Of a DNA stretch of 64,000 bases, positions 1-10,863 are shown in pieces (positions within the stretch are counted from its first letter, which is position 1; every line of letters starts with the position of its first letter). The notes below the pieces were generated by a model. It was not told where the DNA came from, did no database searches, and saw only the letters and a list, made by a program, of their open reading frames with translations. Source of the stretch: Gnetum montanum. Lineage: Eukaryota; Streptophyta; Gnetopsida; Gnetales; Gnetaceae. The stretch is from positions 554,182 to 618,181 of the forward strand of contig MNCI01026966.1 of the NCBI GenBank assembly GCA_015680685.1, read 5' to 3'. A program made the position numbers and the translations under genes.

Positions 1-955
1 CTTAAGGACTACACCTAGATCATGTGGGTGATCAGCTGCCTTCTTAGACTTGACTACTATATCATCCACGTAGTCGTTTAATGTTTCTAGGATGTAGTTG
101 CTAAAGATGTAAGTCATGGATCATTGGTAGGTTGCCCCAACATTCTTGAGCCCAAAAGGCATCATGGTGTAAGAGAAGGTCCCCCATGGGGTCATGAAGG
201 TTGTTGTTAGCTGATGCTCCAGGTTGATGCAAATTTGGTTATAGCCAGAGAAGCCATCCATGAAGGATAGCAAGGCATGGCCAGCCATAGTGTCAATGAG
301 TTGATCGATGCTTGGAACTGGGAAATCATCTTTGAGCGTTGCTTTGTTTAGATCAAAGAAGTCTATATAGATTCATATCATTCTTGTTTTCTTAGAAACC
401 ACAACGATGTTGGACACCCATTCCGAATAATCAACTGCACGGATGAAACCAGCTTGGTATAGATTGGTGATTTCATCCCTTACGGCTAATGTAATTTTTG
501 GTTTAACCTTACGAGATTTTTGCTTGACTGCCTTCATGTGCGGGTCTAGGACGATGTTGTGCTATATCAGCCTTGGATCTAAACCTAGCATGTCACTGTA
601 TGACCATGCGAAGACTTTGATGTTGTCTTGCAAAATCTTAGCTATGTTTTCGTGTGTCTACACATCTAGTAGGGAGATAATTTTTAACATTTCTACTTTC
701 CCCTTAGACTATGATCAAAGTTGTCTTGATGAGAGGGTCCTCAGGCACATCCCTAGCCTCCAAATCTGGAGTTCAGACTAGATGCTTGGGCCAGTCTGGG
801 AATGTTTTTAAAGACGCTATGGTGATAGCTGTAGCTAACCCCCAATCGACCAGGTCAGGGTTTAATTATCTTGCGAGCTTGCCATGTGGACATGCTAAAG
901 CTAAAGGCATGGAGAGATTGCAATGGATTTCCATTTTTTTGCTTAACCTATCAAG
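1..955 (-). pseudogene. Ty3/gypsy reverse transcriptase fragment (Tat/Ogre-like pol)
   Basis: Read on the minus strand this gives the N-terminal half of a gypsy reverse transcriptase: the lead-in RDEITNLYQAGFIR (about 480-440), the DLNKA block, FSGYNQI near 236-255, MPFGLKNVGATYQ, and the catalytic YVDD at 61-72. The 3' part lies beyond the window edge. At least two in-frame TGA codons interrupt it, one before the DLNKA block and one after ATYQ; both are a single C-to-T step from CGA. The aligned residues match the plant Tat/Ogre branch better than Athila. It sits just downstream (in minus sense) of the repeat array at 1162-1440. Family assignment by motif recognition only. Confidence 0.85.
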
Positions 956-1159
956 ATGAGATGAAAGCCTGGTTAAGAGGCACCTGTTGGTAGTAATCGT
1001 GTATAACGAAAACTTGCAAAGCAATGATGAGATGTAACTAGCGAAGTATGATGTAAAGATTAAAATTTTTCCAATTTAAAGTCATGAAAGACCACTATGG
1101 CATGGAGATGTAGAGCTTATAAAGTAGGAAATGTAAAATTTTCGATGTGAAAACGTGAA

Positions 1160-1441
1160 ACTGCTAGTTTAGCGTCATTGTGAACTGCAAATGTATAATA
1201 GATTGAGACTACTAGTTTAAGGTCTTTTTGGACCATTAAAGTCACTGATATGCTAGGATTACTAGTTTAAGGTCTTTTTAGACTAGTAACTAGAATGGAA
1301 CGCTATGCTAAAAATGCTATTTTAAGGTCTTTTCAGACCGGTAGAGTTATAACTACGTTGGGGTTGCTAGTTTAAGGTCTTTTCAGACCGATAAAAGTGC
1401 CACTATGCTACGATTGTTAGTTTAAGGTCTTTCCGGATTGT
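1160..1441 (-). repeat. Six-unit array of ~50-bp repeats with hairpin core, PR-RT linker
   Basis: Six units begin near 1162, 1211, 1261, 1318, 1367 and 1417, a period of 49-57 bp. Each carries on the minus strand a short inverted repeat followed by CTTAAACTAG or a close variant. Examples are GGTCT-GAAA-AGACC, GGTC-CAAAAA-GACC and GTCT-AAAA-AGAC. The array lies upstream of the RT fragment; related units follow the protease in the element at 2393-10858, so the natural position is the protease-RT linker. The DNA between units is not conserved. Confidence 0.8.
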
Positions 1442-1559
1442 ACAGACTTGGTAGGCCAAACTGTAAGTGTTGCATGCTTAAATGTCTTTGCGATCTTTGG
1501 GTTTTCTACATTTTTATGCTAAATGTTTCTTGTGAAAATTGTTATAAGGACGAAATAGT

Positions 1560-2392
1560 CCCAGGAGGTGACAGTGGTAACCACTGAGACATAGGAGGCA
1601 AACATCTACTTCAAGTACAAAGAAGTAGATATGAGCCAATACTAGATAAACAATGTGGCTTCAAACTCCTTGATCCAGAATATCCAAAAGGCTAGGCTTA
1701 TGGATTTATTCTTGGCCCCAAATCTGAGTGTTCCTACTACCTAGATGCTCTCCCTAATCAACTCCTTTTCTGACAACACAAGCCGCTTTCACATGCACAT
1801 ATAGGGCATACAGGTGGTCATTGAAATCAATGACTAGCTATTTGTGGACCTATTTGGTGTCCCTTCTGATGGCGTTCTCATATGGTTGAAGGGCAAGAAG
1901 GAGCTAACCCTTCAAAAGAAGGACATTCAGGAGTGGTTAGGGATTTCCAAGGAGCAGAAGGGGCTCCCCATGGAGAAGCTTAAAGAAGGACTCGCCAAGG
2001 ACGTTTACCCTATCTTCTATGCTCTCGCATTACCCTAGCTACTTTCCCAAGGGAAGGTCCTAGGGATTGAGTAGGCCTAGATAATGCATGAGGTCATGGA
2101 GGAGGAGGCCCATTACAACTAGGCCAGGTTTCTATGTAAAGGCTTGTAGTCCAAAATCTTGGGACTCCATAAGAAATCGGAGGCCCGTTCCAATATACAT
2201 TATGCCTTTTACATAGCCTATCTGAAGTGTTTCGTAGAGTTTCTAGTGGTTAACAAGAATAGAGCCTGGGTCATGTCAAATCGCAACCAGATTTCCATAC
2301 CGTGGATCTGCCAGATCCTCCAAACCACCTGAGCCCAAGATCCCTCAGAAATAATTGGGGATTCATTCTCTATGATGACTAAGGATCGGGTG
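1560..2392 (+). pseudogene. Degenerate ORF of unknown function, 5' half (split by retroelement)
   Basis: One plus-strand frame stays coding-like through this stretch with several stops, mostly TAG. The longest open part is 1844-2038 (64 codons) and includes QLFVDLFGVPSDGVL. Later parts read as helical, aromatic-rich protein up to the final GTG codon at 2390-2392. The frame then continues in phase at 10864 on the far side of the element at 2393-10858. I do not recognise the protein. Its layout recalls the extra ORFs of unknown function carried by some plant gypsy elements, but I cannot assign it. It is older than the inserted element. Confidence 0.6.
2388..2392. repeat. Target-site duplication GGGTG, left copy
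   Basis: The five bases directly before the 5' LTR are repeated at 10859-10863 directly after the 3' LTR. This fixes both element ends and shows both LTRs come from one insertion. Confidence 0.9.
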
Positions 2393-2619
2393 TGAAACAT
2401 CACAAAATTTTGAGCTTGGTACTTCTCCAACAAGAATCGAACTAAGTCATGATGCTCCCCGACATGACTAAAGTTTGAGGGCCCCATAGAAAGCTTCAAG
2501 CAGAGTCAAACTCAACAAGAAGCAGTTCCCTGGGATCCACAGATGACCATGACGAAATTTGCTAGCAAACATGGCAACTTCGGAGCTCAAGATACTCAGT
2601 CCTCACTAAGTATACATTC

Positions 2620-3164
2620 ACAGTGTATACGCCTAGCGTACATGCCTCACATGTACCCTCAGCATGTATGATCAACGTATACACTCGGCATGCAACCCCC
2701 GAAGACGGCATGGAAGAAGCACTTCAAAGCATCAACTCACACGAACAGAGTAGTCATTAGGTGCTGAAATCATGCATTCTAGAGTTCATACGTTGAGTAT
2801 GTAATGTATATGCCCAGCGTATACACTCAGCAGATGCAGCATCTACGCCTAGCGTATACACCTAGCAGATGTAGCATCTACGCCCAGTAGATGCAGCATC
2901 TACGCCCAACATATACGCCAAGCATGTATAAAGTGTACGCCCAGCCTGCACAACGCACATCAATCAAAACTCTTCAGAACCATGTCAAATCAAGGTCAAC
3001 CATGTTGAAGGTCTACAAGAAACATCCTCGTGGCATCTGAATTCAAATCTGAAGGCCGAACGACTTCTTTTAATTTGATCAAGTTTGTACGCCAAGGTCA
3101 ACACGTATACGCTGGCGTACAGCGGTATACACTGGCGTATAGCAGTATACGCTGGCGTGCAGCA
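2620..3164 (+). repeat. GTATAC-rich palindromic minisatellites in U3
   Basis: Two blocks of short degenerate repeats. At 2620-2960 the motif GTATACGCCTAGC alternates with the palindromic AGATGCAGCATCT. At 3105-3164 there are three exact-length 20-bp units of the form GTATACGCTGGCGTACAGC. The 3' LTR has only two units in the second block (10114-10150) and fewer AGATGCAGCATCT units, so copy number has changed since insertion. Confidence 0.8.
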
Positions 3165-3288
3165 TGCTGTACACTTGTAAAATTTCATTCTTTTGCACTC
3201 GGTCAACACACCACATGTCACCCAACCCAAAAGTCCAGCACCCCATAGCCAATCATCCCCTCTCAGACCTGCGCCTAATGTCAAAACT

Positions 3289-3300
3289 CATATAAAAACC
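3289..3300 (+). promoter_or_regulatory. LTR TATA box
   Basis: TATAAAAA at 3291-3298, with CCAAT about 40 bases upstream (near 3249). The order CCAAT then TATA in the middle of an LTR fits the retroelement promoter. The 3' LTR equivalent is degraded (TATAGAAA near 10281). Confidence 0.65.
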
Positions 3301-3873
3301 CCAATTTTTCACTAGACAAGGGAGAGTAAATTTTGAGCAAAAACCAAAGAAAAACAAAGAAACAGAGATGCTAAGAAACTAGAGCTAAAACCCTGAACGC
3401 TGAACCTCGACTCTGCACGCTGAGCATACAGCCTTTATGTTGTGCCTGCAGTTGAACCCAACACATAATCACCCCTGCATCCACTGGAGCTATTCGTCCG
3501 CCTTGTGTCAAAGTCACAACTGCGTTAGACCGGTGCATTGTAACTTTCATTTCGCAATAATATTACTACATTTCTTTGCTAAAATTTGTTACAGTTTGTC
3601 ATTCATTATTGTATGTTTACTGCTTACACTCCTGTACGTTTATGCTCCATTTTACATTCATTATGTTGTTTACGTATGACCCAACATACAGTATATCGGT
3701 GTACGTTCGGGGAAATCCTTGCCTGATCTGCATGCAGATCACTCAACGTACTTTGCCTTCGTTAATTCTAGCTTGCCCTCAAGCAAAGGTAGGGTCTTCT
3801 GTGTGTGTCCAGGGATCTCCAGGTTTCTGTTTCATTTCAGCCAGAGACCGACGATTTCGGACGGTACAGAAAA

Positions 3874-3892
3874 TGGCGCTAGAAGGAGGGCC
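3874..3892 (+). other. Primer binding site
   Basis: TGGCGCTAGAAGGAGGGCC starts five bases after the 5' LTR. It begins TGG, as expected for a sequence complementary to a tRNA 3' end. The element at 61060 has nearly the same site (TGGCACTAGAAGGAGGGCC, 62888). I do not assign the tRNA. Confidence 0.8.
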
Positions 3893-4031
3893 TGACTTAT
3901 TTTCTGTTTAATTGAAACGCTGATCATGTTACCTATTCAAACATAGGGTCTACACTACTACAGTGTCTACACTACTACAGTGTTTTTTCAACAAAAACAC
4001 ACAAAATGAGCCCATTTCAAAGCCGAATTCG

Positions 4032-4122
4032 TTGCGATTCACACATACTTCAAACCGGTCTAAGAACTAACAACCANTTGCGATTCACACATACTTCAAA
4101 CCGGTCTAAGAACTAACAACCA
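4032..4122. other. Exact 45-bp duplication flanking a single N (probable assembly join)
   Basis: Bases 4032-4076 and 4078-4122 are identical and separated only by an N at 4077. Two other N positions in the window (12480, 41643) have the same structure. This is what two overlapping contig ends joined without merging would look like, so one copy is probably false. Confidence 0.85.
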
Positions 4123-4384
4123 TCAACATGGATCACCTTGTCCAAGGCATACAATACACACAACATAAAAATTCTGAGATGACTTCCTCTTACCCGAGAT
4201 CGCCATCCGCATACGACTATGGTTCATAATTTCATACTTAGCCAAATTTTCTCTCGTTTACACTATACACGCTGGACACTTAGAAAAATTTTCAGTGTTC
4301 ACACACCAGACACTCTGCACACTTAGCCCGAAACACACTCGGCACTTGTTAGCTAGCTCGTAAACTACCCTGTCACACATCACC

Positions 4385-7300
4385 ATGGAGTCATCCTAGA
4401 CCTCTAATGCACACACCTTCGTAATCCTCACACAGGAATAATACAACTTTATCTGTGTGAAGATTCAGGCCAACCTTCCTCTGGATACCATAGAACAGGA
4501 GGCAAAATGAGACTTCGAGCACATATACATGGGAGGTCATGAATTTGTCCCCTCTGTATATGACATCATCCCCCTTTCTGATCCTCATCATAGGCTCATC
4601 TCCCAGCTCCTTCTGGCAAGGAGTTAAAACACACGGCAACCCACTGAGAAGTCCCAAAACCACCATGATGTAGATGACTTTGAGGCACAATCTGAACCTA
4701 AGGATTCATACCACACCCTCAGTCCCCATGCCTATGTGAACCCATCAGTCCATCCTTGCATAGGATAGACAACCACTCACCAAGTGTCAATGAGCACACA
4801 ATCACCAGTATCCCAACAGAGATTACCCACCCCCATCTCTACCTAGTACATACCGCACATGCAAATGCATAGGGCCACTTTCACTACATCGGCCCCGCAC
4901 ATCTAGGGTGTCACTTCATAGTTTGTGGCTAGGCAAGGAACCATACCCCTTGTTCAAAAACCCACTCACTTCAACGTGCCACACCCAACCACAACTCTGA
5001 ACATTACTCCACAGCAACAAATGACAACCCAATAACCTCCCCAACCAACTAATCTGCCTACCACTCAAGAGTGGGTAGAAGCCAAACAAATGATGCAAGC
5101 ATTAGCTGAAGAGGTAAAGCACCTTAAAATGGCAAACACTGAACAAGTTAAAGTACTAGACTTCTACCATGATGATCCAATTAGCACTTCAGTGCCACCA
5201 TTAGCTTTGCCCAAGGGAATCACACTTCCACAGCTGACCAAATACAATGGGAAGGGAGATCCAAATGCTCACTTAGTCATGTTTCAATCAGAAACTTATT
5301 GCTTCAAGCTTGGCCCCACACAATCTTACGCGTGTTTGCTATGTCCTTAACGAGTGTAGCCTTAGATTGGTATAGAGTCTTGCCATGTAACTTCATATCC
5401 TCTCTTGAAGATCTGTTACACCAATTCATTACCAAGTTTAAGTACAACCTGAAGCCTGAAGCAACCCTAGACACTCTAATACAAGTGAAACAAGCACCAC
5501 TTGAGCCTGTGCAAAAGTTCATCCAACGATGGAGTGCAGCCCTTAATGAACTTCATGAGCCCATCCCTAAAAAGTATTTGCTTACGATTCTGAAGGGAGC
5601 CATGAATGACTTCATTAAGTCAAAACTGTACTACCTAAGTGCTCAAACGTTGAGCCAAGCATTCACATAGATTAGGAACATTGAACAAGCTACACAAACC
5701 AGCAATAACCTCGCCTATGTGGCTTACAAGAACCAACATGTTGCCAAACAATAGACAACAATGGAAACTGTAGCCACAAGTACAAAAACAACAAACACCA
5801 GTACCAACCCACCTGCAACAACAAGGGCCACCCCAAGACCCAACTTTCAGTGCAAAGATCGCTCTAAGTATATGCCGCTACCCACGGGACCCTCTAAACT
5901 ACTAGAGCAACTCCTTAGAAATGGGCAAATCCAATACAAACAAGTAGTGGAAAATGCCTGTCGAAGACATGATAGGTACTGTGAGCTACTAAGGAACCCC
6001 ACCTTAGCAGCACCAAATGAGCCCCCGGTCCCACGACACTTCAAATTAGATCAATTCTGTCACTACCACCAGATGTCTGGTCACAATACCGACAACTATC
6101 ATGCGTTACAGGATGATCTACAAGCAATGATAGAATGGGACCAACTAAACATCAACACCCTTAATCAACTGAGTATAGACAATGCCCCCTATGTCATAAA
6201 CTCCATTGGTATAAATAGTAAGCCTAAACCTGTGTGGCAACCTTTTGTGATCTGTGTGCCTCCCAGCAAGGCAACAATCCCCTCTACCTCTATGAGTAAG
6301 AGACCTCCCATCATCACCAAGGTGTCACCTAGAGCATCGACAACATCTTTCGTGGTCAAGGTACCACCACCTCATACGTCCGCTAAGACATTAAACTGGC
6401 CAGATGCAACGCAATCCCAAGCACCGAAGACACCATTTGTGGTCAAAGTACCACCACAGACATCTGCTAAGACGTTAAACTAGCATGTTGCACCAATGAC
6501 AACAACAAAGAAACCTTTCGTTATCAAGGTGCCACAACAGGCTAGTCAAACAACAACAAAACCTCCTAAACTCCCATTTTTCATAAAAGTGCCACCACGC
6601 GATGGCCCCTCACTTACCATAAGTCCAACCGTAGGAAACGTCTCAACCTCTCCTCCCTCAAGAGTCAACCTTGCCAACAACACAGAGAAGCCTACCAAAT
6701 GGCAGCACAAGAGGACAAACGAACAACGAACAACACCCACAGCTGAAATAAAGGACACACCTAGTATACAACAACTAAACATTGGGGGCCCTGCCCCTAA
6801 TCCCAAACAAACCAGGCCCAAGCCCCCAACCCATACAGAGGCAACCAACACAACGACAAATAACACAGACTTTATAGCTACACTGGCCCAGGTGAAACAA
6901 ACGCTCAAAAAAAAGAACACAACCATGAGCTTGTACAATTTGGTCATGACATCATCGGCTCATCGCAAAGCCAAAGCGCAAACGTTAGCATCCATTCCTG
7001 TTATAGAGGACATCCTTGCTAACATGGAATTCATCTATGCAACAATTTCACAACACACACCACAAGGATTGGGTTCAAACACCTTAGCCTTTCGTGATGA
7101 TGCAGTTAAACGTAACCCTAAACGAGGGGAAGTCACAAAAGCTCCATTATCGATTAGTGTACATGTTGGGCAATGTACCATTCACAGAGCGCATGTTGAT
7201 GATGGTGCGGCAACAAACGTAGTTCTATACTCTGTCATTGACAAACTAGGCATGGTAGATGAGATCATGCCAATAGAAACCACGTGTTTAAAATCTTTCA

Positions 7301-7842
7301 ATGGATCATGTGTCACAGTTAAGGGCACAATCAACTTAGCCTTTGTGGCAGGAGAACAATTCCCCACTAGCGTGGAATTCACTGTCATAGAAGAGATGCC
7401 CAGTTTCAACATGATTCTTGGTAGACCTTGGCTAGCACAACAACAAGCCATTTCCTCATTGATACATCAAGAAATCCACCTTCCATACGAAGGCAGACAA
7501 GTCATTATACATGGCGAAAACACTCCCTTTCAAGTTGACCACAACATAGACATGTCACAGGTCTTGAAAGAGGAGTCTCTTGAAGTAACACCCACAACAA
7601 CAAACACAACACCTAGAGCTAAAACGCCTGAACGAGGGGTAAAAATTGAAAGCTTCCTAGAGCAAACTAGCATGCCTCCTAGACCATGTCCGACTAAGAA
7701 ACAACCGCATAATCAAGACTCCCCTGCGGCCAAAGACACGTCTGATCTCCGCCCACTCTTCACCTTTTTTCGTTGTGCATACGTCACCTTAGTTTGTATT
7801 GTATTAGCTTATGCGTTCTCTCATGGCCTAGAAAGGCCTTAA
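4385..7842 (+). pseudogene. gag-protease polyprotein, degenerate
   Basis: Starts at ATG 4385, the equivalent of the gag ATG at 63127 in the sister element. One frame runs to about 5330, shifts frame once, then continues to 7842 with three in-frame stops, all TAG (5668, 5752, 6481). The retrotransposon gag core lies at about 5190-5670. A zinc-finger-like segment FCHYHQMSGHNTDNYH (about 6055-6102) follows, with Tyr where a final Cys is usual. Next come a Pro/Thr-rich linker with repeated PFVVKVPP units, then an aspartic protease. In place of the usual D-T/S-G the protease has VDDGAATNVV at 7194-7223, followed by ILGRPWL near 7414-7434. The C-terminus is hydrophobic. No RT follows. In a related full element this would supply capsid and polyprotein processing. 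Confidence 0.85.
6228..6600 (+). repeat. PFVVKVPP repeats in the gag-protease linker
   Basis: Six degenerate copies of a P-F-V-V-K-V-P-P block occur about every 18-45 codons (PFVICVPP, TSFVVKVPP, TPFVVKVPP, KPFVIKVPQ, LPFFIKVPP and a weaker PPIITKVSP). Two are followed by SAKTLN. The DNA encoding SAKTLN (6378-6400 and 6462-6484) is the same hairpin-plus-tail motif found in non-coding parts of this family. Confidence 0.75.
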
Positions 7843-8279
7843 ACTAAACCATGGCCCGAAAAGGCCTTAAAATATCACTGTTTCACATTATTTTCTATTT
7901 ATTGATGCATTTCAGTTCATGTTTTCTGTAGTTGCTATTTAATATTGTTTTCTCTAGTAGCGTTTGTTTACAGGATCATACAGACGCACACACATGCATC
8001 CACACAGAGTAGTCCTAGCATCATGACTTAAAACTGATACCATAGAATGTCCTGGCATCATGATGGTAAACCAATACCACAAAGCTCTATCCTACATGAC
8101 ACTAAACTATCACACTCATTCACCAGAGTTCGCTAAGACTATAAACTAGCTTGCCTCTTCATAGTCCGCCACGACTATAAACTAGCATCGTACCGTCCGC
8201 TACAACAATAAACTGGCAACGTCCAATGGGTTATGATGTAAAACTAACCCATGACAGTCCTCTAAGACTATAAACCGGA
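7825..8279 (+). repeat. Hairpin-plus-tail repeat units after protease
   Basis: Two units overlap and follow the gag-protease stop: GGCC-TAGAAA-GGCC then TTAAACTAA (7825) and GGCC-CGAAAA-GGCC then TTAAAATA (7853). A second group at 8128-8279 has units such as GTTCGCTAAGAC and GTCCGCCACGAC, each followed by TATAAACTAGC. The first group matches the protease-RT linker array at 1160-1441. The second matches the post-integrase array at 14113-14335 in reverse. The pol gene would lie between the two groups in a complete element. Confidence 0.75.
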
Positions 8280-8289
8280 CAGATCATTT

Positions 8290-8772
8290 CTGGAACATTC
8301 ATCTGCTTCTATAATTCATGACATTTCTTCATCTATGCCTGCTGCATCATTCATCACACCAGCTCTAACAACACTATTGCTATTCATTTTTTTTTTACCA
8401 TAAGTTTCACATGGTGCCTCCATTTGCATCAGTCACATTCATGCCTGAAGTGTTTGCTAACTCATTCACTTGTGGTTTTCTTGTCTTCTTGGAGTTGTGT
8501 TTGTAGGATGACACCCAGTGGTGCTCGTACACGGATACACTTCATCACGGTGACAAGGTGCCACATTGTTTCTGACACATGCATCCAGGTTAATCAATCT
8601 ATTCAAAAGTACATTCGCCATTCCCAATACATTCTCCATTTCCCCAACACTCTTATTCCCTTTCCTACCTAGTTACAGTTCCCAAATACACCCAGTACAC
8701 CCCAAAACTTTGAGCACATTGTTACACACTACGACACTCTTAAGCAATTGCAACACAAAATATGGCACATGA
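8290..8772 (+). other. 3' region with short ORFs shared with a sister element
   Basis: Frames at 8424-8672 (82 codons) and 8566-8772 (68 codons) have close counterparts of similar length in the reversed element at 13622-14117. The shared protein segment includes SCLKCLLTHSLVVFLSSWSC. Both overlapping frames survive in both copies, so the similarity may reflect common DNA ancestry and not selection on a protein. No function recognised. A strongly A-rich stretch follows at 8790-8885. Confidence 0.4.
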
Positions 8773-9411
8773 GCATAAGTGTAAAATTGAAAGAAAGATA
8801 TTTCCACAAAAAACAAAGAAACACAAAAAAAGAAACAAAAAAGAGAGAAAAAAAAAGCAAAGAAAAAAAAAGTAAAGAGCAAAATGAACCACAAGAGCCT
8901 GGCACTTCCTATAAGCCTCAGGCGGGAAGGCAGTTGTCTTGAAAACAAATACTCATGTCTCGAAAGCTCAAGTAACATCTCATTGTGCAAGCTTTGGCTC
9001 TTCGCCAACAAGTTCCCCCTAAACACTAAACAAGTGCCCTGTTCCTCCAAAGAATGCGACACATCATCACGTGGCTTTGGTTCCGCCAACAAGTCCTCTT
9101 AAATACTAAGCAAGAGTCTTATACCACCAAAGGATGTACACATCATGTTTTGATCCCAAGAAGATAAGCATGATCCGCACACATACCCGGACATCCTCTT
9201 CATCATGCCATGAGCCCTTCATTGGTTACCAATCCCAACAGTTTTCATTTCCCTATCAAATACAAATTTCACTTCCCCAATCCTATGTACTACTAAACAT
9301 GGTATGATGACATCTAGCCAGGTGGCAAAGGACAATATTTCTACAAAGTTTCTTGTGGTGTTTTGTACTTCTTTGTCGACACTTCTCGGGTCGATTCTTC
9401 CAAGCGTCAAC

Positions 9412-9424
9412 AAAGAGGGACCAA
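9412..9424 (+). other. Polypurine tract
   Basis: AAAGAGGGA followed by CCAA lies immediately before the TGAAACACC start of the 3' LTR. The sister element has AAAGAGGGGCCAA in the same place on the minus strand (13028-13040), which supports this as the plus-strand primer. Confidence 0.75.
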
Positions 9425-10858
9425 TGAAACACCACAAAATTTTGAGCTTGGTACTTCTCCAACAATAATCGAACTAAGTCATAACGCTCCCTGGCATGAC
9501 TAAAGTTTGAGGGCCCCACAGACAGCTTCAAGCAAAGTCAAACTCAACAAGGAGCAGTTCCCTGGGACCCACAGACGACCACGCCAAAATCTGCTAGCAA
9601 ACATGGCAACTTTGGAGCTCAAAATACTCAGTCCTCACTAAGTATACATTCACAGCATATATGCCCAGCATACATGCCTCACATGTACCCTCAGCATGTA
9701 TGATCAACATATACGCTCGACATGCAACCCTCGAAGACGGCATGGAAGTAACACTTCAGAGCATCAACTCACATGAATAGAGCAGTGATCATGTGCTAAA
9801 ATCATGCATTCTGGAGTTCATACGCTGAGTATGCAATGTATACGCCTAGCAGATGCAGCATCTACGCCCAGTGTATACACCTAGCAGATGCAGCGTCTAC
9901 ACCCAGCGTATACGCCCAACGTATACATCCAGCATGTATAAAGTGTACGCCCAACCTGCACAACACACACCAATCAAAACTCTCCAGAACCATGTCAAAT
10001 CAAAGTCAACCAAGTTGAAGGTCTACAGGCAGCATCCTTGTGGCATCCGAATTCAAATCCGAAGGCTGAATGACTTCTTTTGATTTGATCAAGTCTGTAC
10101 ACTAAGGTCAGCACGTATACGCCGACGTACAGCAGTATACGCTGGCGTGCGACACGTTGTACACTTGTAAAATTTCATTCTTTTGCACTCTGTCAACGTG
10201 CCACATGTCACCCAACCCGAAAGTCTAGCACCCCATAGCCAATCATCCCCTCTCAGACCCGCGTCTAACATCAAAACTCGTATAGAAACCCCAATTTCTC
10301 ACTAGATAAGGGAGGGCAAATTTTGAGCAAAAACCAGAGAAAAACAAAGAAACAGAGATGCTAAGAAACCAGAGCTAAATCCCTGAACGCTGGACCTCGA
10401 CTTTGCATGCTGAGCATACAGCCTTTACGTTGTGCCTGTAGTTGAACCCAGCACACAATCACCCCTGCATCCACTGGAGCTATTCGGCCGCCTTGTGTCA
10501 AAGTCAAAACTACGTTAGACCGGTGCATTGTAACTTTCATTTTTCAATAATATTGCTACATTTCTTTGCTAAAATCTATTTCAGTTTGTCATTCATTGTT
10601 GTATGTTTACTGCTTACGCTCCTGTACGTTTATGCTCCATTTTACATTTTTTACGTTGTTTACGTATGACCCAGCGTACAGTATATCAGTGTACGTTCGG
10701 GGAAATCCTTTCCTGATTCGCATGCGGACCACTCAAGGTACTCTACCTTCATTAATTCCAGCTTGCCCTCAAGCGAAGGTAGGGTCTTTTGTGCATGTCC
10801 AAGGATCTCTAGGTTTCTATTTCATTCCAGCCAAAGAGAGACAATTTCGGATGGTAGA
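9425..10858 (+). repeat. 3' LTR of gypsy element (1434 bp)
   Basis: Begins TGAAACACCACAAAAT and ends GGTAGA (the 5' copy ends GGTACA). It is 42 bp shorter than the 5' LTR, partly from lost GTATAC minisatellite units. GGGTG follows at once. Confidence 0.92.
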
Positions 10859-10863
10859 GGGTG
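10859..10863. repeat. Target-site duplication GGGTG, right copy
   Basis: Same five bases as 2388-2392. Confidence 0.9.

Larger units (their letters stand above)
2393..3868 (+). repeat. 5' LTR of gypsy element (1476 bp)
   Basis: Begins TGAAACATCACAAAAT and ends GGTACA, followed five bases later by the primer binding site. It aligns along its length with 9425-10858. The U3 part carries GTATAC-rich minisatellites and ends in a CCAAT-containing stretch and a TATA box. Small ORFs inside the LTR are conserved between the two copies only because the LTRs are duplicates. Confidence 0.92.
2393..10858 (+). mobile_element. Ty3/gypsy LTR retrotransposon, Tat/Ogre-like, gag-PR only
   Basis: Complete plus-strand element of 8466 bp: 5' LTR (2393-3868), primer binding site (3874-3892), gag-protease frame (4385-7842), repeat-rich non-coding region (7843-9411), polypurine tract (about 9412-9420), 3' LTR (9425-10858), and GGGTG target duplications. 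No reverse transcriptase, RNase H or integrase is visible. Sequence from about 8020 on matches the region after integrase in the element at 11564-16015, so pol is missing by internal deletion between about 7873 and 8020, or the lineage never had it. By-eye comparison of the first ~225 bases of the two LTRs gives about 17 differences, mostly transitions, so the insertion is old. Confidence 0.9.

Noticed and set aside
1160-1441. Regular 50-bp spacing looks CRISPR-like
   Set aside because: This is plant nuclear DNA inside a gypsy element, the repeats are degenerate and there are no associated genes.
3437-3911. ORFs of 80 and 111 codons conserved at 10442-10889
   Set aside because: Both copies lie in the two LTRs of the same element, so conservation only reflects LTR duplication.
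6546-6947. 133-codon minus-strand ORF with hydrophobic content
   Set aside because: It is the antisense of the Thr/Pro/Lys-rich gag linker; codon composition explains both the openness and the hydrophobicity.
8673-9092. 139-codon minus-strand ORF with a Phe-rich membrane-like segment
   Set aside because: The Phe-rich part is the complement of the A-rich tract at 8790-8885.
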